Shown here piece after piece: positions 7,627 to 15,281 of a stretch of 64,000 nt of DNA. This DNA comes from an uncultured Oscillospiraceae bacterium (lineage in GTDB: Bacteria; Bacillota; Clostridia; Oscillospirales; Oscillospiraceae), in NCBI GenBank assembly GCA_910588105.1, contig CAJUQD010000003.1, forward strand, positions 1-64,000, written 5' to 3'. Position 1 is the stretch's first letter. Each line of letters opens with the position of its first letter. The notes below the pieces were generated by a model. The model was given only the letters and a program-made list of their open reading frames with translations, did no database searches and was not told where the DNA came from. Made by a program: the position numbers and the translations under genes.

Positions 7627-8300
7627 TGCCGGACAAATTTGACATGACCATCCGCATCAACACCGAGCGCGGCGAGGTGGTGGTAGAGCAGCAGAAAGCG
7701 GGCGGCATCACCACCCACAAGCACATCACGCCCCAGGCCCTGTGCGACTGCTTTCTCACCAGCCGGTATGATGATGAGCGCCACGCCACCGGCCTGCTGC
7801 CTGAGGGCTGCATTGCCGCGGTAATGGAAAAGAAGTATATCTACTACTTTATCCGCTACCCGGAGCTGTACGCAGACATCACCTATTATGACACCGAGTA
7901 CCGGGATTTCCCGCTTCCCCGGTTGGTGTTTGGCTTCCAGTATATGCCCCAGGAGGGCAAGGTGGCCAGATGCAGGGTGTGCGTGGTGAAGGACGAACGC
8001 CTAACCTCGGATACGCCAACCTACCGCTATCCCTTTTCCAACGTACACGGGGACAACAATATCTGCACCGGGAACAATGCCCTGCCCATCTACAGGGATC
8101 CCGCCCGGCTGCACACACTGGCGGGCTATCTCCTGCGCCTGCCCAACAACAACGACCTCTATTCCAGGGAAAACAACCGGCTCCATGCCGAGTACCGCGA
8201 CCTTTTGGAGCAGATGAAGGGGAAAACCCCGTCCCACTATTACACTGACGTGCTGGTGCCGGACGGCAAAACACTGAAAGACTTTTTAGACGCGAGGTGA
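7626..8300 (+). CDS. Prok-E2_D / PRTRC protein B-like E2-fold protein
   Basis: 224 aa. Start at 7626 is set by TAATG coupling and AAGGAGG 9 bases upstream. The central segment PFSNVHGDNNICTGN with conserved Asn-Val, Gly, Cys147 and Gly matches the hallmark of Prok-E2_D proteins, which include PRTRC system protein B. These are predicted E2/UBC-superfamily proteins that would receive a ubiquitin-like protein from a ThiF/E1. Cys147 is the only candidate active-site cysteine in this motif, with His141 close by. The assignment rests on motif and on the E1 and JAB genes in the same operon. Unlike classic PRTRC order, about ten kilobases of other genes and a methyltransferase are interleaved. Confidence 0.7.
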   Translation: MPDKFDMTIRINTERGEVVVEQQKAGGITTHKHITPQALCDCFLTSRYDDERHATGLLPEGCIAAVMEKKYIYYFIRYPELYADITYYDTEYRDFPLPRLVFGFQYMPQEGKVARCRVCVVKDERLTSDTPTYRYPFSNVHGDNNICTGNNALPIYRDPARLHTLAGYLLRLPNNNDLYSRENNRLHAEYRDLLEQMKGKTPSHYYTDVLVPDGKTLKDFLDAR

Positions 8301-8305
8301 ACACC

Positions 8306-9187
8306 GTGAATCAGAAAGACCCGAGGCAGATCCAGGCTGAGCTGGCCATGCCCTTCGCGCCGGAGGATCTGGAGTGGCGGCTGCAAAAGGTGGTCGAGGC
8401 AAAGGAACTGGGTATCGCCGTCCCCTATGTCACCAACCGGGCCATCATGGGCCGGCTGGACGATGTGGTTGGGCCAGAGAACTGGTACAACGACTTCAAG
8501 CCCTGGCACGGGGCCGGCGGCAAGGAGGCCCAGCTGTGCGGTATCTCCATCCGCTACGGGGACGGCTTCATCACCAAATGGGACGGCGCCGAGGATTCAG
8601 ACATTGAGCCCGTCAAGGGCGGCCTGTCCGACAGCATGAAGCGGGCCGCCGTCCAGTGGGGCATCGGCCGAGTGCTGTATAACATGGACGTAGTGTTTGT
8701 GGAAGTGGAAAAGCGGGGCAAGACCTGGTGCATCAAAAAGGATCAGCAGGAGCGGCTGGATTACGCCTACCTCAAAATGCTGGGTAAGCTGAACCTGAAG
8801 CCCGCCCCCGCCGGAGGGCTGCGGCCCCAGGCGGAGCCGGAGCCCGCGCCGGACGGTCAGGCGGCGGGAACGCAGCAGGGGAGAGGCAGCAATGATGCCG
8901 CCGGGCGTGCCGGAAACGCACCAACAGGTAAGCCGAGGGGGAACGGCATTTCGTACATCATCCGCCAGGCCCGTATCAACAAGGGGATCAACTCCACCAG
9001 CACCCAGCTGAGGCTGGAATCCTCCCAGAGGGACAAGCTGGAAGCCTTTGTCCGGGGAGAGCACCCGGAGCTGGCCGTGGGCGTGATCCTGACGGATGTG
9101 AAACTGGAAAAGCGGCAGAAAGATACCGTTGTCTACTATATGCTTGAAAAGTTTAGGATTGCGGACACCCAGCCCCAGGCGGCATAG
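8306..9187 (+). CDS. Rad52/Mgm101-like single-strand annealing protein
   Basis: 293 aa from GTG 8306; GAGGTG at 8294-8299 gives ideal spacing, whereas the GTG at 8297 overlaps the previous stop but has no ribosome site. The N-terminal 150 residues show the Rad52/22 family pattern: a helix with two basic/aromatic motifs, GRLDDVVGPENWYNDF, then KGGLSDSMKRAAVQWGIGR. These proteins form rings that anneal single strands and are common recombinases of phages and mobile elements. A Gly/Ala/Pro-rich linker (about 165-220) leads to a small C-terminal domain that may bind a partner such as SSB. The downstream SbcC-like ATPase and primase fit a recombination-dependent replication module. Confidence 0.85.
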   Translation: MNQKDPRQIQAELAMPFAPEDLEWRLQKVVEAKELGIAVPYVTNRAIMGRLDDVVGPENWYNDFKPWHGAGGKEAQLCGISIRYGDGFITKWDGAEDSDIEPVKGGLSDSMKRAAVQWGIGRVLYNMDVVFVEVEKRGKTWCIKKDQQERLDYAYLKMLGKLNLKPAPAGGLRPQAEPEPAPDGQAAGTQQGRGSNDAAGRAGNAPTGKPRGNGISYIIRQARINKGINSTSTQLRLESSQRDKLEAFVRGEHPELAVGVILTDVKLEKRQKDTVVYYMLEKFRIADTQPQAA

Positions 9188-9200
9188 GAAGGAGAAGAAC

Positions 9201-11009
9201 ATGGAAAAAATCCAAAGCTTTCAGATCACCGGCATGACCATCGCCGGGTTCAAGTCCTATGGGGAACCCACGAACCTGGTGTTTGGAAATCCCACGGTTA
9301 TCACCGGCGGCAACGGCCGGGGCAAGACCAGCATCGCCGACGCCATCGCCTTTGCTGTCACCGGCCTCCCCTTCTTTGGGGAGCGGGGCATTGACCGGCT
9401 GCACAATGAGGCCCAGCCCGACGTGTCCATCACCATGAACTTTGTGGATGAGGCGGGCACAGCTCATGTGCTCACCCGTACCCGGCACAAGAGCACCATG
9501 TCCATACTCTATGACGGCTACACGATCCGCCAGATGGATCTCACCGAGCTGTTTGGCGAGAAGGATGTGTTCCTGTCCATCTTCAATCCTCTCTATTTCA
9601 TTGAAGAGCTGGGGGAGGACGGCAAAAACCTGCTGGAGCGGCACCTGCCCCTGATTTCCCATGAGGCGGTGCTGGCCCAGCTCTCCGACGCAACCCGGGC
9701 ATCGCTGGAAAATGAACCGCTTCTCTCCCCGGACACCTACCTGAAGCAAAAGCGGGCGGATATTCGGGAGCTGGAGGAAACCATCATCTATCTCCAGGGG
9801 CAGAAGGACTTGACGGAAACCCAGGGCGAGGATTGGAGCCAGATCGTGGAGGGCCTGTCAGCCCGCAAGGACGCGTTCACCCGGACGCTGGAGAAGCTGG
9901 AGGCCAAGCGGTTTGACGGCCTGGACACAAAAGCCATGGAACAGCGGCTGGTGGAGCTCAGCGCCCGCTACCATGAGGCGGCTCAGGATGACTCTCCCCT
10001 GGACGCTGAGATTTTGGAGCTGGAACGGAAGCTGGCCGCCCGGAAGGCGGAGCAGTACCAGTCCGCCTACACCCAGGCCATCGCTGACGCCACCGCAAAA
10101 CTGGGGCAGTTGACCGCCCGGTTCAATATGGACAAGCAGGCGTTCCAGACGTTTGCGTCCGGCATGACCTGTCCCACCTGCCGCCGCCTCATCACCGAGG
10201 AGGCATTGGTGGAGGTGCGGACCGGGCTGGAGCAATCTGCCAAGGAGACCGTCGCCGCCGGCCAGGAGCAGCGGGCCCAGCTCAATGAGCTGAAAGAGAA
10301 CGATGCCAAGGCCAAGGCTGTGTTTGAGCAGTTCCAGGCCGATGATGTGGCAAAGCTGGAACAGCAGCTGGCCGGCCTCAACGCGAAGAAGTCTGAGGAC
10401 AGCCCTGTGGACAGCCTGCGCACTGAGATCCAGCAGCTCACCGCCGACCTGGAGTACGGCAACCTCTCCGAGTCGGAGTACGACCAAATGGAGGAGTGCC
10501 GGGAGGAACTGCGGGAGTGCGCCGCTGATTTGAAAGCAGCCCAGACTGTGGTGGAGCAGAAGCCGGACGACTTTGACGAAAAGATCAAGGCCGCCCAGGA
10601 CAAGATCACGGTGCTGAAAAAGCTGATTGCCGACGTGGCTATCTACATGAGCGAACGGGCAAAGCTGACCTTCTCGGCGCTGAAAATGAACAAGGTGGAG
10701 ATCTCCCTCTACGATGTGGTGAAAACCACCGGGGAGCGGAAGGACGCTTTTAAGTTTACCTACGGCGGACGGCGCTACGACAGGCTCTCCCTGTCCGAGA
10801 AGATCCGGGCGGGGATGGAGGTGTCCGAGCTGATGAAGCGGCTCACCGGGCGCAATTACCCGGTGTTCGTGGACAACATGGAGTCTGTGGACGATCTGGC
10901 CAATGTGCGGCCCACCGGGCAGGTCATCATGGCCAAGTGCGTCAGCGGCACGCCGCTGGCGGTGCGGCCGGTGCGGCCCATCACCCTGGCGGAGCGGCAG
11001 GCTGCATAG
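9201..11009 (+). CDS. SbcC/Rad50-like ATPase with zinc-hook CxxC
   Basis: 602 aa; ATG 9201 with GGAAGGAGAA upstream. Walker A is GGNGRGKT at residues 36-43, after the SMC-type strand ITGMTIAGFKSYGEP. Long coiled-coil regions flank a CPTC hook (Cys324, Cys327). The C-terminal head has a signature-like LSLSEKIRAGMEV and a Walker B-like YPVFVDNMESVDD. This is the architecture of short Rad50/SbcC or RecF-like ABC ATPases that tether and process DNA ends. No SbcD-type nuclease gene is adjacent, so it may work with the Rad52-like protein or with a nuclease encoded elsewhere. The Walker B has Asn where Glu-Asp is usual. Confidence 0.8.
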   Translation: MEKIQSFQITGMTIAGFKSYGEPTNLVFGNPTVITGGNGRGKTSIADAIAFAVTGLPFFGERGIDRLHNEAQPDVSITMNFVDEAGTAHVLTRTRHKSTMSILYDGYTIRQMDLTELFGEKDVFLSIFNPLYFIEELGEDGKNLLERHLPLISHEAVLAQLSDATRASLENEPLLSPDTYLKQKRADIRELEETIIYLQGQKDLTETQGEDWSQIVEGLSARKDAFTRTLEKLEAKRFDGLDTKAMEQRLVELSARYHEAAQDDSPLDAEILELERKLAARKAEQYQSAYTQAIADATAKLGQLTARFNMDKQAFQTFASGMTCPTCRRLITEEALVEVRTGLEQSAKETVAAGQEQRAQLNELKENDAKAKAVFEQFQADDVAKLEQQLAGLNAKKSEDSPVDSLRTEIQQLTADLEYGNLSESEYDQMEECREELRECAADLKAAQTVVEQKPDDFDEKIKAAQDKITVLKKLIADVAIYMSERAKLTFSALKMNKVEISLYDVVKTTGERKDAFKFTYGGRRYDRLSLSEKIRAGMEVSELMKRLTGRNYPVFVDNMESVDDLANVRPTGQVIMAKCVSGTPLAVRPVRPITLAERQAA

Positions 11010-11028
11010 GAGGTGATCCCGTCTGGCC

Positions 11029-12093
11029 GTGAAGCAGTATGACAAAATTCCCATCGTGGACGCGGCCAGACGGTGTGGTGTGGCCCTCGACTCCCGGACG
11101 CTGAAGCACCGGGAGGTGGAGGCCACCTGCCCCTTCTGCCACGACCACGGGCCGGGGAAGTATCACCTCAGCCTGAACACCAGCACGGATCTGTACCGCT
11201 GCAACCTGTGCGGCGCCCACGGCAACAGCCTGACGCTGTATGCCCGGCTGATGGGCGTCTCTAACAAGGAAGCATATCAGGCGCTGACCCGGGAGGGCAA
11301 GGTCTATCCCATGCCCCGGCAGGCAAAGGCCCGGCCGGAGGCGGAGCGCCAGCCCCTGCCCTTGGAGCGGCGGCACGAAGCCTATACCGCCATGCTGGAA
11401 CATCTCACCCTGCTGCCCCGGCACCGGGAAAACCTGCTGGAGCGGGGGCTGTCTGAGGAACGTATCCAGGCAAACCAATACCGCAGTATGCCGGAAACGG
11501 ACGCGGGGCGGCGGCTTTTGGCTGCCTTACTCCGTTCCAGCGGCCATGAGCTGCTGGGGCTTCCGGGATTCCGTACTTACTACGGCGACTGGACGATCAC
11601 CGGCCCAAAGGGGTTCCTGATCCCTGTCCGCAACAAGGACGGGCTGATCCAGGGCATGAAGATCCGACTGGACGATGCGGATAAGCCCAGCAGGAAATAC
11701 CGCTGGCTGTCCAGCCGGGATAGGCCCAACGGCACCCGGAGCTATTCCTGGATCCATGTCACCGGCGACACCACCCAAAAGCGGGCCTTCCTGACGGAGG
11801 GCCCGCTGAAGGGGGACGTGGCCAGCTACCTGGCCCATGACACGCTGTTTGTGTGCGTGGGCGGCGTGAACGCCATCCGCGGGCTCAAGGGCACCCTGAA
11901 GGATTTGGGCGTCACCCAGGTGGTGGAGGCCATGGACATGGATCAGATGACGAACCCCAATGTCCGCAGCGCCGTGCTGGCGATGCGGAGGGAAGTACAG
12001 GCCATCCGTGGCCTAAAATACACGAAATACACATGGGATCCGGCGTACAAAGGGGTGGATGATTACCTTCTCAGCCGGGTGGCGGCCATGTAA
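11029..12093 (+). CDS. DNA primase with CHC2-type zinc finger and Toprim domain
   Basis: 354 aa from GTG 11029, behind AGGAGGTGAT. The N-terminus has a CHC2-like zinc ribbon (CPFCHDH and CNLCGAHG, about 20 residues apart) used to bind template DNA. The C-terminal half shows Toprim motifs: the Glu motif FLTEGPLKGDVASYL and the Asp-x-Asp motif EAMDMDQ. It is shorter than chromosomal DnaG and lacks the helicase-binding domain, as expected for element-encoded primases. It would synthesise primers for the element, possibly with the DnaN-like clamp encoded upstream. Confidence 0.85.
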   Translation: MKQYDKIPIVDAARRCGVALDSRTLKHREVEATCPFCHDHGPGKYHLSLNTSTDLYRCNLCGAHGNSLTLYARLMGVSNKEAYQALTREGKVYPMPRQAKARPEAERQPLPLERRHEAYTAMLEHLTLLPRHRENLLERGLSEERIQANQYRSMPETDAGRRLLAALLRSSGHELLGLPGFRTYYGDWTITGPKGFLIPVRNKDGLIQGMKIRLDDADKPSRKYRWLSSRDRPNGTRSYSWIHVTGDTTQKRAFLTEGPLKGDVASYLAHDTLFVCVGGVNAIRGLKGTLKDLGVTQVVEAMDMDQMTNPNVRSAVLAMRREVQAIRGLKYTKYTWDPAYKGVDDYLLSRVAAM

Positions 12094-12114
12094 AAAAACA
12101 AGGAGGGCAAAGTA

Positions 12115-13092
12115 ATGGATAACGTATTTGATATGCATGATTTCATCGGGACATCCCAGGGCAACCAGGCACATATGCTGGGCAAATTTCTCTATTTCTC
12201 CTTGGCAAACCTGCTGGTGGACAAGGGGGAGCTGTCCAAGCTGTGCGAGGACATGGGAATCCCCTACGCCGGCGGCACCCGGCTGTCCGTGGGCGACGCG
12301 TTCCGCTCCGCCACCGGCGATATCCGGGAGCGCGTCCCGGTGACGGCCATGGGAGAGACCAACATCTACCTGGCCTACTGCCGGGATAACAAGCGCACCA
12401 GCGCCGATATTTTATCCCGGGAGCTGGTGAAGGAGACGCTGAACCAAAAGACCAACAACTACGAAAAGCTGGCGAACATCAGCTATGATAAGAAAGACGG
12501 CGTGTTCCGGGCGGAAAACCTGGCGCCGGATGACGCCATCGACGTGCCGGCCTGCTGCCGCAAGGCGGAGGAGCTGTTTGAGCTCTATCAGAAGTGCGCC
12601 AACCGAAAGCAGATCGAAACCATCTGTGTCAACTATCTGCGGGGGCTGGAGGCCACTAAGCTGAGTATCACGGGGCATATGTACTTCGTGCCCCGCACCC
12701 ACATGGACAAGGTGGATGTGTTCGAGGAGTTCATCGGGTTGCTGGGCGGGCTCAACCGCAGGGAGACGCCGCTGATGGTGAACAGCTTTTTCATCATCGA
12801 CGATGAAAAGCAGCGGTCTAAAATGACCGAGGAATTCTATGCGGCGGTGAAAAAAGAGATTGCCACCTACCAGGAGCGGGCGGACTATCTCATCAAATCC
12901 GGCAGCCAGAGCCCGGCGGTGATGGATCGCTGGGTGCTGAAGATCCAGGCGCTGGAGGAGAAAAAGAAGCACTATGAGGGTGTACTCCGTCGGGAACTGG
13001 ATGGCTTGGACGATGAATTTTCCACGCTGAAGTTCCTGGGGCAGGAGCTCCAAATGAGGGCACAGAGTATTCGCTTTCAAAAGGCGGCATAA
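12115..13092 (+). CDS. Hypothetical protein at the end of the element operon
   Basis: 325 aa; start ATG 12115 with AAGGAGG upstream, 21 bases after the primase. Mostly helical, with a long C-terminal helical stretch (about 240-325) that may form a coiled coil. No cysteine cluster, Walker motif or membrane segment. It resembles proteins of unknown function found on clostridial mobile elements (possibly DUF6744, not verified). As last gene before the terminator it may be a structural or replication accessory protein. Confidence 0.6.
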   Translation: MDNVFDMHDFIGTSQGNQAHMLGKFLYFSLANLLVDKGELSKLCEDMGIPYAGGTRLSVGDAFRSATGDIRERVPVTAMGETNIYLAYCRDNKRTSADILSRELVKETLNQKTNNYEKLANISYDKKDGVFRAENLAPDDAIDVPACCRKAEELFELYQKCANRKQIETICVNYLRGLEATKLSITGHMYFVPRTHMDKVDVFEEFIGLLGGLNRRETPLMVNSFFIIDDEKQRSKMTEEFYAAVKKEIATYQERADYLIKSGSQSPAVMDRWVLKIQALEEKKKHYEGVLRRELDGLDDEFSTLKFLGQELQMRAQSIRFQKAA

Positions 13093-13105
13093 ACGGGAAT
13101 AAGCG

Positions 13106-13145
13106 TGCGGGGGAAGGTTCAGTCTTCCCCCGCATTGTTTTCTCT
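13106..13145 (+). terminator. Rho-independent terminator of the element operon
   Basis: A perfect 11-bp stem (13106-13116 with 13124-13134) with a 7-base loop is followed by a T-rich stretch. It lies 14 bases after the last gene of region 1 and closes the operon. The stretch from 13146 to 13378, up to the end of the histidine kinase gene, holds no gene or clear signal. Confidence 0.85.
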
Positions 13146-13378
13146 ATTTGTTGCGATGCCTCTTATGCAATTAAATAGAAAGCCTTTCACATAGCATGAG
13201 CCTGGAGCCTGTCTCTTAACGAGATGTGGTCTGTTAGCTGGCCGTTCCGTCTCCTAATATTGGGTATCGTTCTGCTCCAGCTTCTCTGGCAAGCAGCAGT
13301 GGACTGCCAGACTATAATAAAAATAATGGTTTGTATGCAACTGGCAGGCTGTGCTCTGGCACAAGAACGGCTGACAGC

Positions 13379-14434
13379 TCAATGTGCTTCCTCAGAAGCT
13401 GGAAGTGCTGACAGCGTGACCACAAACGTAGTTCCCACGCCCACCTGGCTAGACGCTTCAATTTTTCCGCCATGAAGGTCAACAATTCTTTTTGTGAGTG
13501 AAAGGCCCAGCCCATTCCCAGCTGTTTTATGGGATGTATCACCTTGATAAAATTTTTCGTATATTCGTTGGAGTACCGCTTGATCCATGCCAATCCCATC
13601 GTCTTGGATTACAACTTGAATGTCAGTTCCTATCTTCCTGAGCAGTACACGGATTTTTCCGGCTTGCTTGACAAATTTAATTGCGTTTCCAAGCAGATTT
13701 TGCCAAATCTGTAGGAGTAGATCACGGTTGGCATAACAGTCCACTGGATCTAGGTCAATATCCAACTCAAGATGTTTTCCGTTCCACTGCGGTTCCAACA
13801 TTAGGATAGCCTCCCGCAGTTGCTCATCCAGGGAGAACCACTCCCTCTGAATTTCAATCTCTTGGTGTTCCAGCCGCGACAAAAGTAGAATATTACCGAT
13901 CAGTGTGGAAAGCCGCCGTGTGTTAAACAGGATGCGCCGAGTATATTCAGTCCGTTTTTCTTCGGAAAGCTCTTTGCGCTGCAGCAGTGTGGCGTATCCC
14001 TCAATCGCCGATAAAGGTGTCTTGAACTCATGGGACACGTTTTCAATAAAATCATTTCGGAGAATTTCAGTCCCAGCTAACTCTCGGGTCATTACGTTGA
14101 AATTGTGGGCCATCTCCCGGATCTCAGAAGCTGGTATATCCTCATTCAATTCGATATTGAAATTTCCTTTTGCCACCTCTTGAGTGGCTTTGCTGATTTC
14201 AAGGATCAGCTCTAGCGGGCGTTTTCCAATCAGCCTAAACAAAATTGTTCCAATGACGATGCTGACCGTTGGGGTGACGAACAGCCCCCGCAGAAGATGC
14301 TGAGAATCCAAAAAACCGATACGAAACAGCAACACAGCAAAGGCGGTGGAAAGGGTCATGGTTATGCTCAAAACCAAGAAGAGTAGAATGGAAAACATTG
14401 CGGCTGTTTTTATAGTCCGCTGATGCAGTTTCAT
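13379..14434 (-). CDS. Sensor histidine kinase (HAMP, HisKA, HATPase)
   Basis: 351 aa, starting at 14434 with ATGA overlap of the regulator stop. Two N-terminal membrane segments (about 11-38 and 50-70) enclose an outer loop of only about a dozen residues, so the sensor probably reads a signal in the membrane or from its transporter partner. A HAMP-like helix follows, then the phosphorylated His135 in NVSHEFKTPLSAI, an N box (NLLGNAIKF) and G boxes (DDGIGMD, GNGLGLS). It pairs with the OmpR-type regulator upstream and, by divergence, with the ABC transporter. Such sets usually respond to antimicrobial peptides or membrane stress. Confidence 0.9.
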   Translation of the reverse strand: MKLHQRTIKTAAMFSILLFLVLSITMTLSTAFAVLLFRIGFLDSQHLLRGLFVTPTVSIVIGTILFRLIGKRPLELILEISKATQEVAKGNFNIELNEDIPASEIREMAHNFNVMTRELAGTEILRNDFIENVSHEFKTPLSAIEGYATLLQRKELSEEKRTEYTRRILFNTRRLSTLIGNILLLSRLEHQEIEIQREWFSLDEQLREAILMLEPQWNGKHLELDIDLDPVDCYANRDLLLQIWQNLLGNAIKFVKQAGKIRVLLRKIGTDIQVVIQDDGIGMDQAVLQRIYEKFYQGDTSHKTAGNGLGLSLTKRIVDLHGGKIEASSQVGVGTTFVVTLSALPASEEAH

Positions 14435-15102
14435 TTCTTCACCACCTTATAACCCAGTCCTCGGATAGTGATAATATCAAAGTCTGGATTTCCACGGAAA
14501 CGCTCTCTAAGTCTGCTAATATGTACGTCTAGAGTATGGGGGTCCGTTTCGCTGTCCACTCCCCATATATCGTCCATGAGCTGACGCCTCGTAAATATGT
14601 GGTTGGGAGAGGCCGCCAGCTTGAACAGGAGGAGGAACTCCTTCTGAGGGAGTTCTGTTTCCTCGCCGCCAGTATGGACGGTCAACGTGTCGCAGTCAAG
14701 AATTGTATCGCCCAGCTTTGTCCTGCGCTGACTGGCGATTTGGGATCGGCGCAGCAGGGCCTCCACTCGCCATACCATCTCATTGACATCAATTGGCTTG
14801 ACCATATAATCATCTGTGCCGATGCGGAAACCTTCTCGTTTATCCGCCGCACTGGATCTTGCTGTAATCATCAGAACAGGCGTGTTGTAATGTGCTTCCC
14901 GCAACGCTTTAATCAGCTCAAACCCGTCCATACGCGGCATCATAATATCCGAAATAATCAAATCGACATACGTCTCGTCCAAAATATCAAAGGCATCAAT
15001 TCCGTCTACAGCCGGAACCGCAGTGTATCCATTTTCCGTCAGAACCGCACAGAAAAGATCCCTCAGCTCATTATCGTCCTCTACCACCAGGATTTGAAAC
15101 AT
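14431..15102 (-). CDS. OmpR/PhoB-family response regulator
   Basis: 223 aa from ATG 15102, where GAGGTGG gives a good ribosome site; a longer reading from 15141 lacks one. The receiver domain has the acidic pocket VVEDD and phosphoacceptor Asp52 (ISDIMMP), Thr/Ser and Lys (VKPID) switch residues. The C-terminal winged helix ends in HISRLRERF and IRGLGYKV, typical of the OmpR/PhoB class. A likely -10 (TATACT on the - strand, 15123-15128) lies just upstream, and the divergent intergenic region holds repeated TTGAG half-sites that are probably its operator. It should control the ABC transporter operon and its own synthesis. Confidence 0.92.
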   Translation of the reverse strand: MFQILVVEDDNELRDLFCAVLTENGYTAVPAVDGIDAFDILDETYVDLIISDIMMPRMDGFELIKALREAHYNTPVLMITARSSAADKREGFRIGTDDYMVKPIDVNEMVWRVEALLRRSQIASQRRTKLGDTILDCDTLTVHTGGEETELPQKEFLLLFKLAASPNHIFTRRQLMDDIWGVDSETDPHTLDVHISRLRERFRGNPDFDIITIRGLGYKVVKK

Positions 15103-15165
15103 TTCTACCACCTCTTTTTCACAGTATAGCAAAGATATCAATATTGTGGAAGCATTTTAAACCAA

Positions 15166-15249
15166 AAATCTCAACTGAACCTCAACGACATCAAATTGAG
15201 GTTCAGTTGAGATTTGGTTGAGTTTTAGTTGAGAAAAACAGCGTATGAT
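15166..15249 (+). promoter_or_regulatory. Operator of 11-bp-spaced TTGAG repeats with -10 for the ABC operon
   Basis: TTGAG begins at 15196, 15207, 15218 and 15229, exactly 11 bases apart. On the other strand CTCAA begins at 15170 and 15181, also 11 apart. The left and right blocks form a perfect 20-bp inverted repeat, 15166-15185 against 15196-15215. A -10 box TATGAT at 15244-15249 follows the last repeat by 10 bases, and there is no good -35. This is the classic arrangement for OmpR/PhoB-family activators, which bind 11-bp direct repeats in place of a -35. The regulator encoded next to it is the obvious ligand (inference). Confidence 0.75.
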
Positions 15250-15281
15250 CTCGTTACTAAACGGCAACAGGAGGGAAACCT

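Larger units (their letters stand above)
1..13145 (+). mobile_element. Segment of a plasmid/ICE-like replication-recombination module
   Basis: Fifteen genes all read on the + strand with overlaps or gaps mostly under 30 bases and end at a strong terminator near 13106. The gene set (sliding-clamp homologue, primase, Rad52-like annealer, SbcC-like ATPase, methyltransferase, JAB/E1/E2 cassette, many small unknowns) is typical of the replication and maintenance part of large plasmids or integrative conjugative elements, not of a housekeeping locus. No integrase, relaxase, conjugation gene or attachment site is visible, so the element type is an inference and its left edge lies outside the window. 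Confidence 0.5.

Noticed and set aside
13224..13475. 83-codon + strand frame with a hydrophobic N-terminus beside the histidine kinase.
   Set aside because: No ribosome site, overlaps the kinase 3' end, and the hydrophobic part is explained by A/T-rich spacer translation.
14536..15129. 197-codon + strand frame opposite the OmpR-type regulator.
   Set aside because: Antisense to a regulator with clear motifs; no start site.
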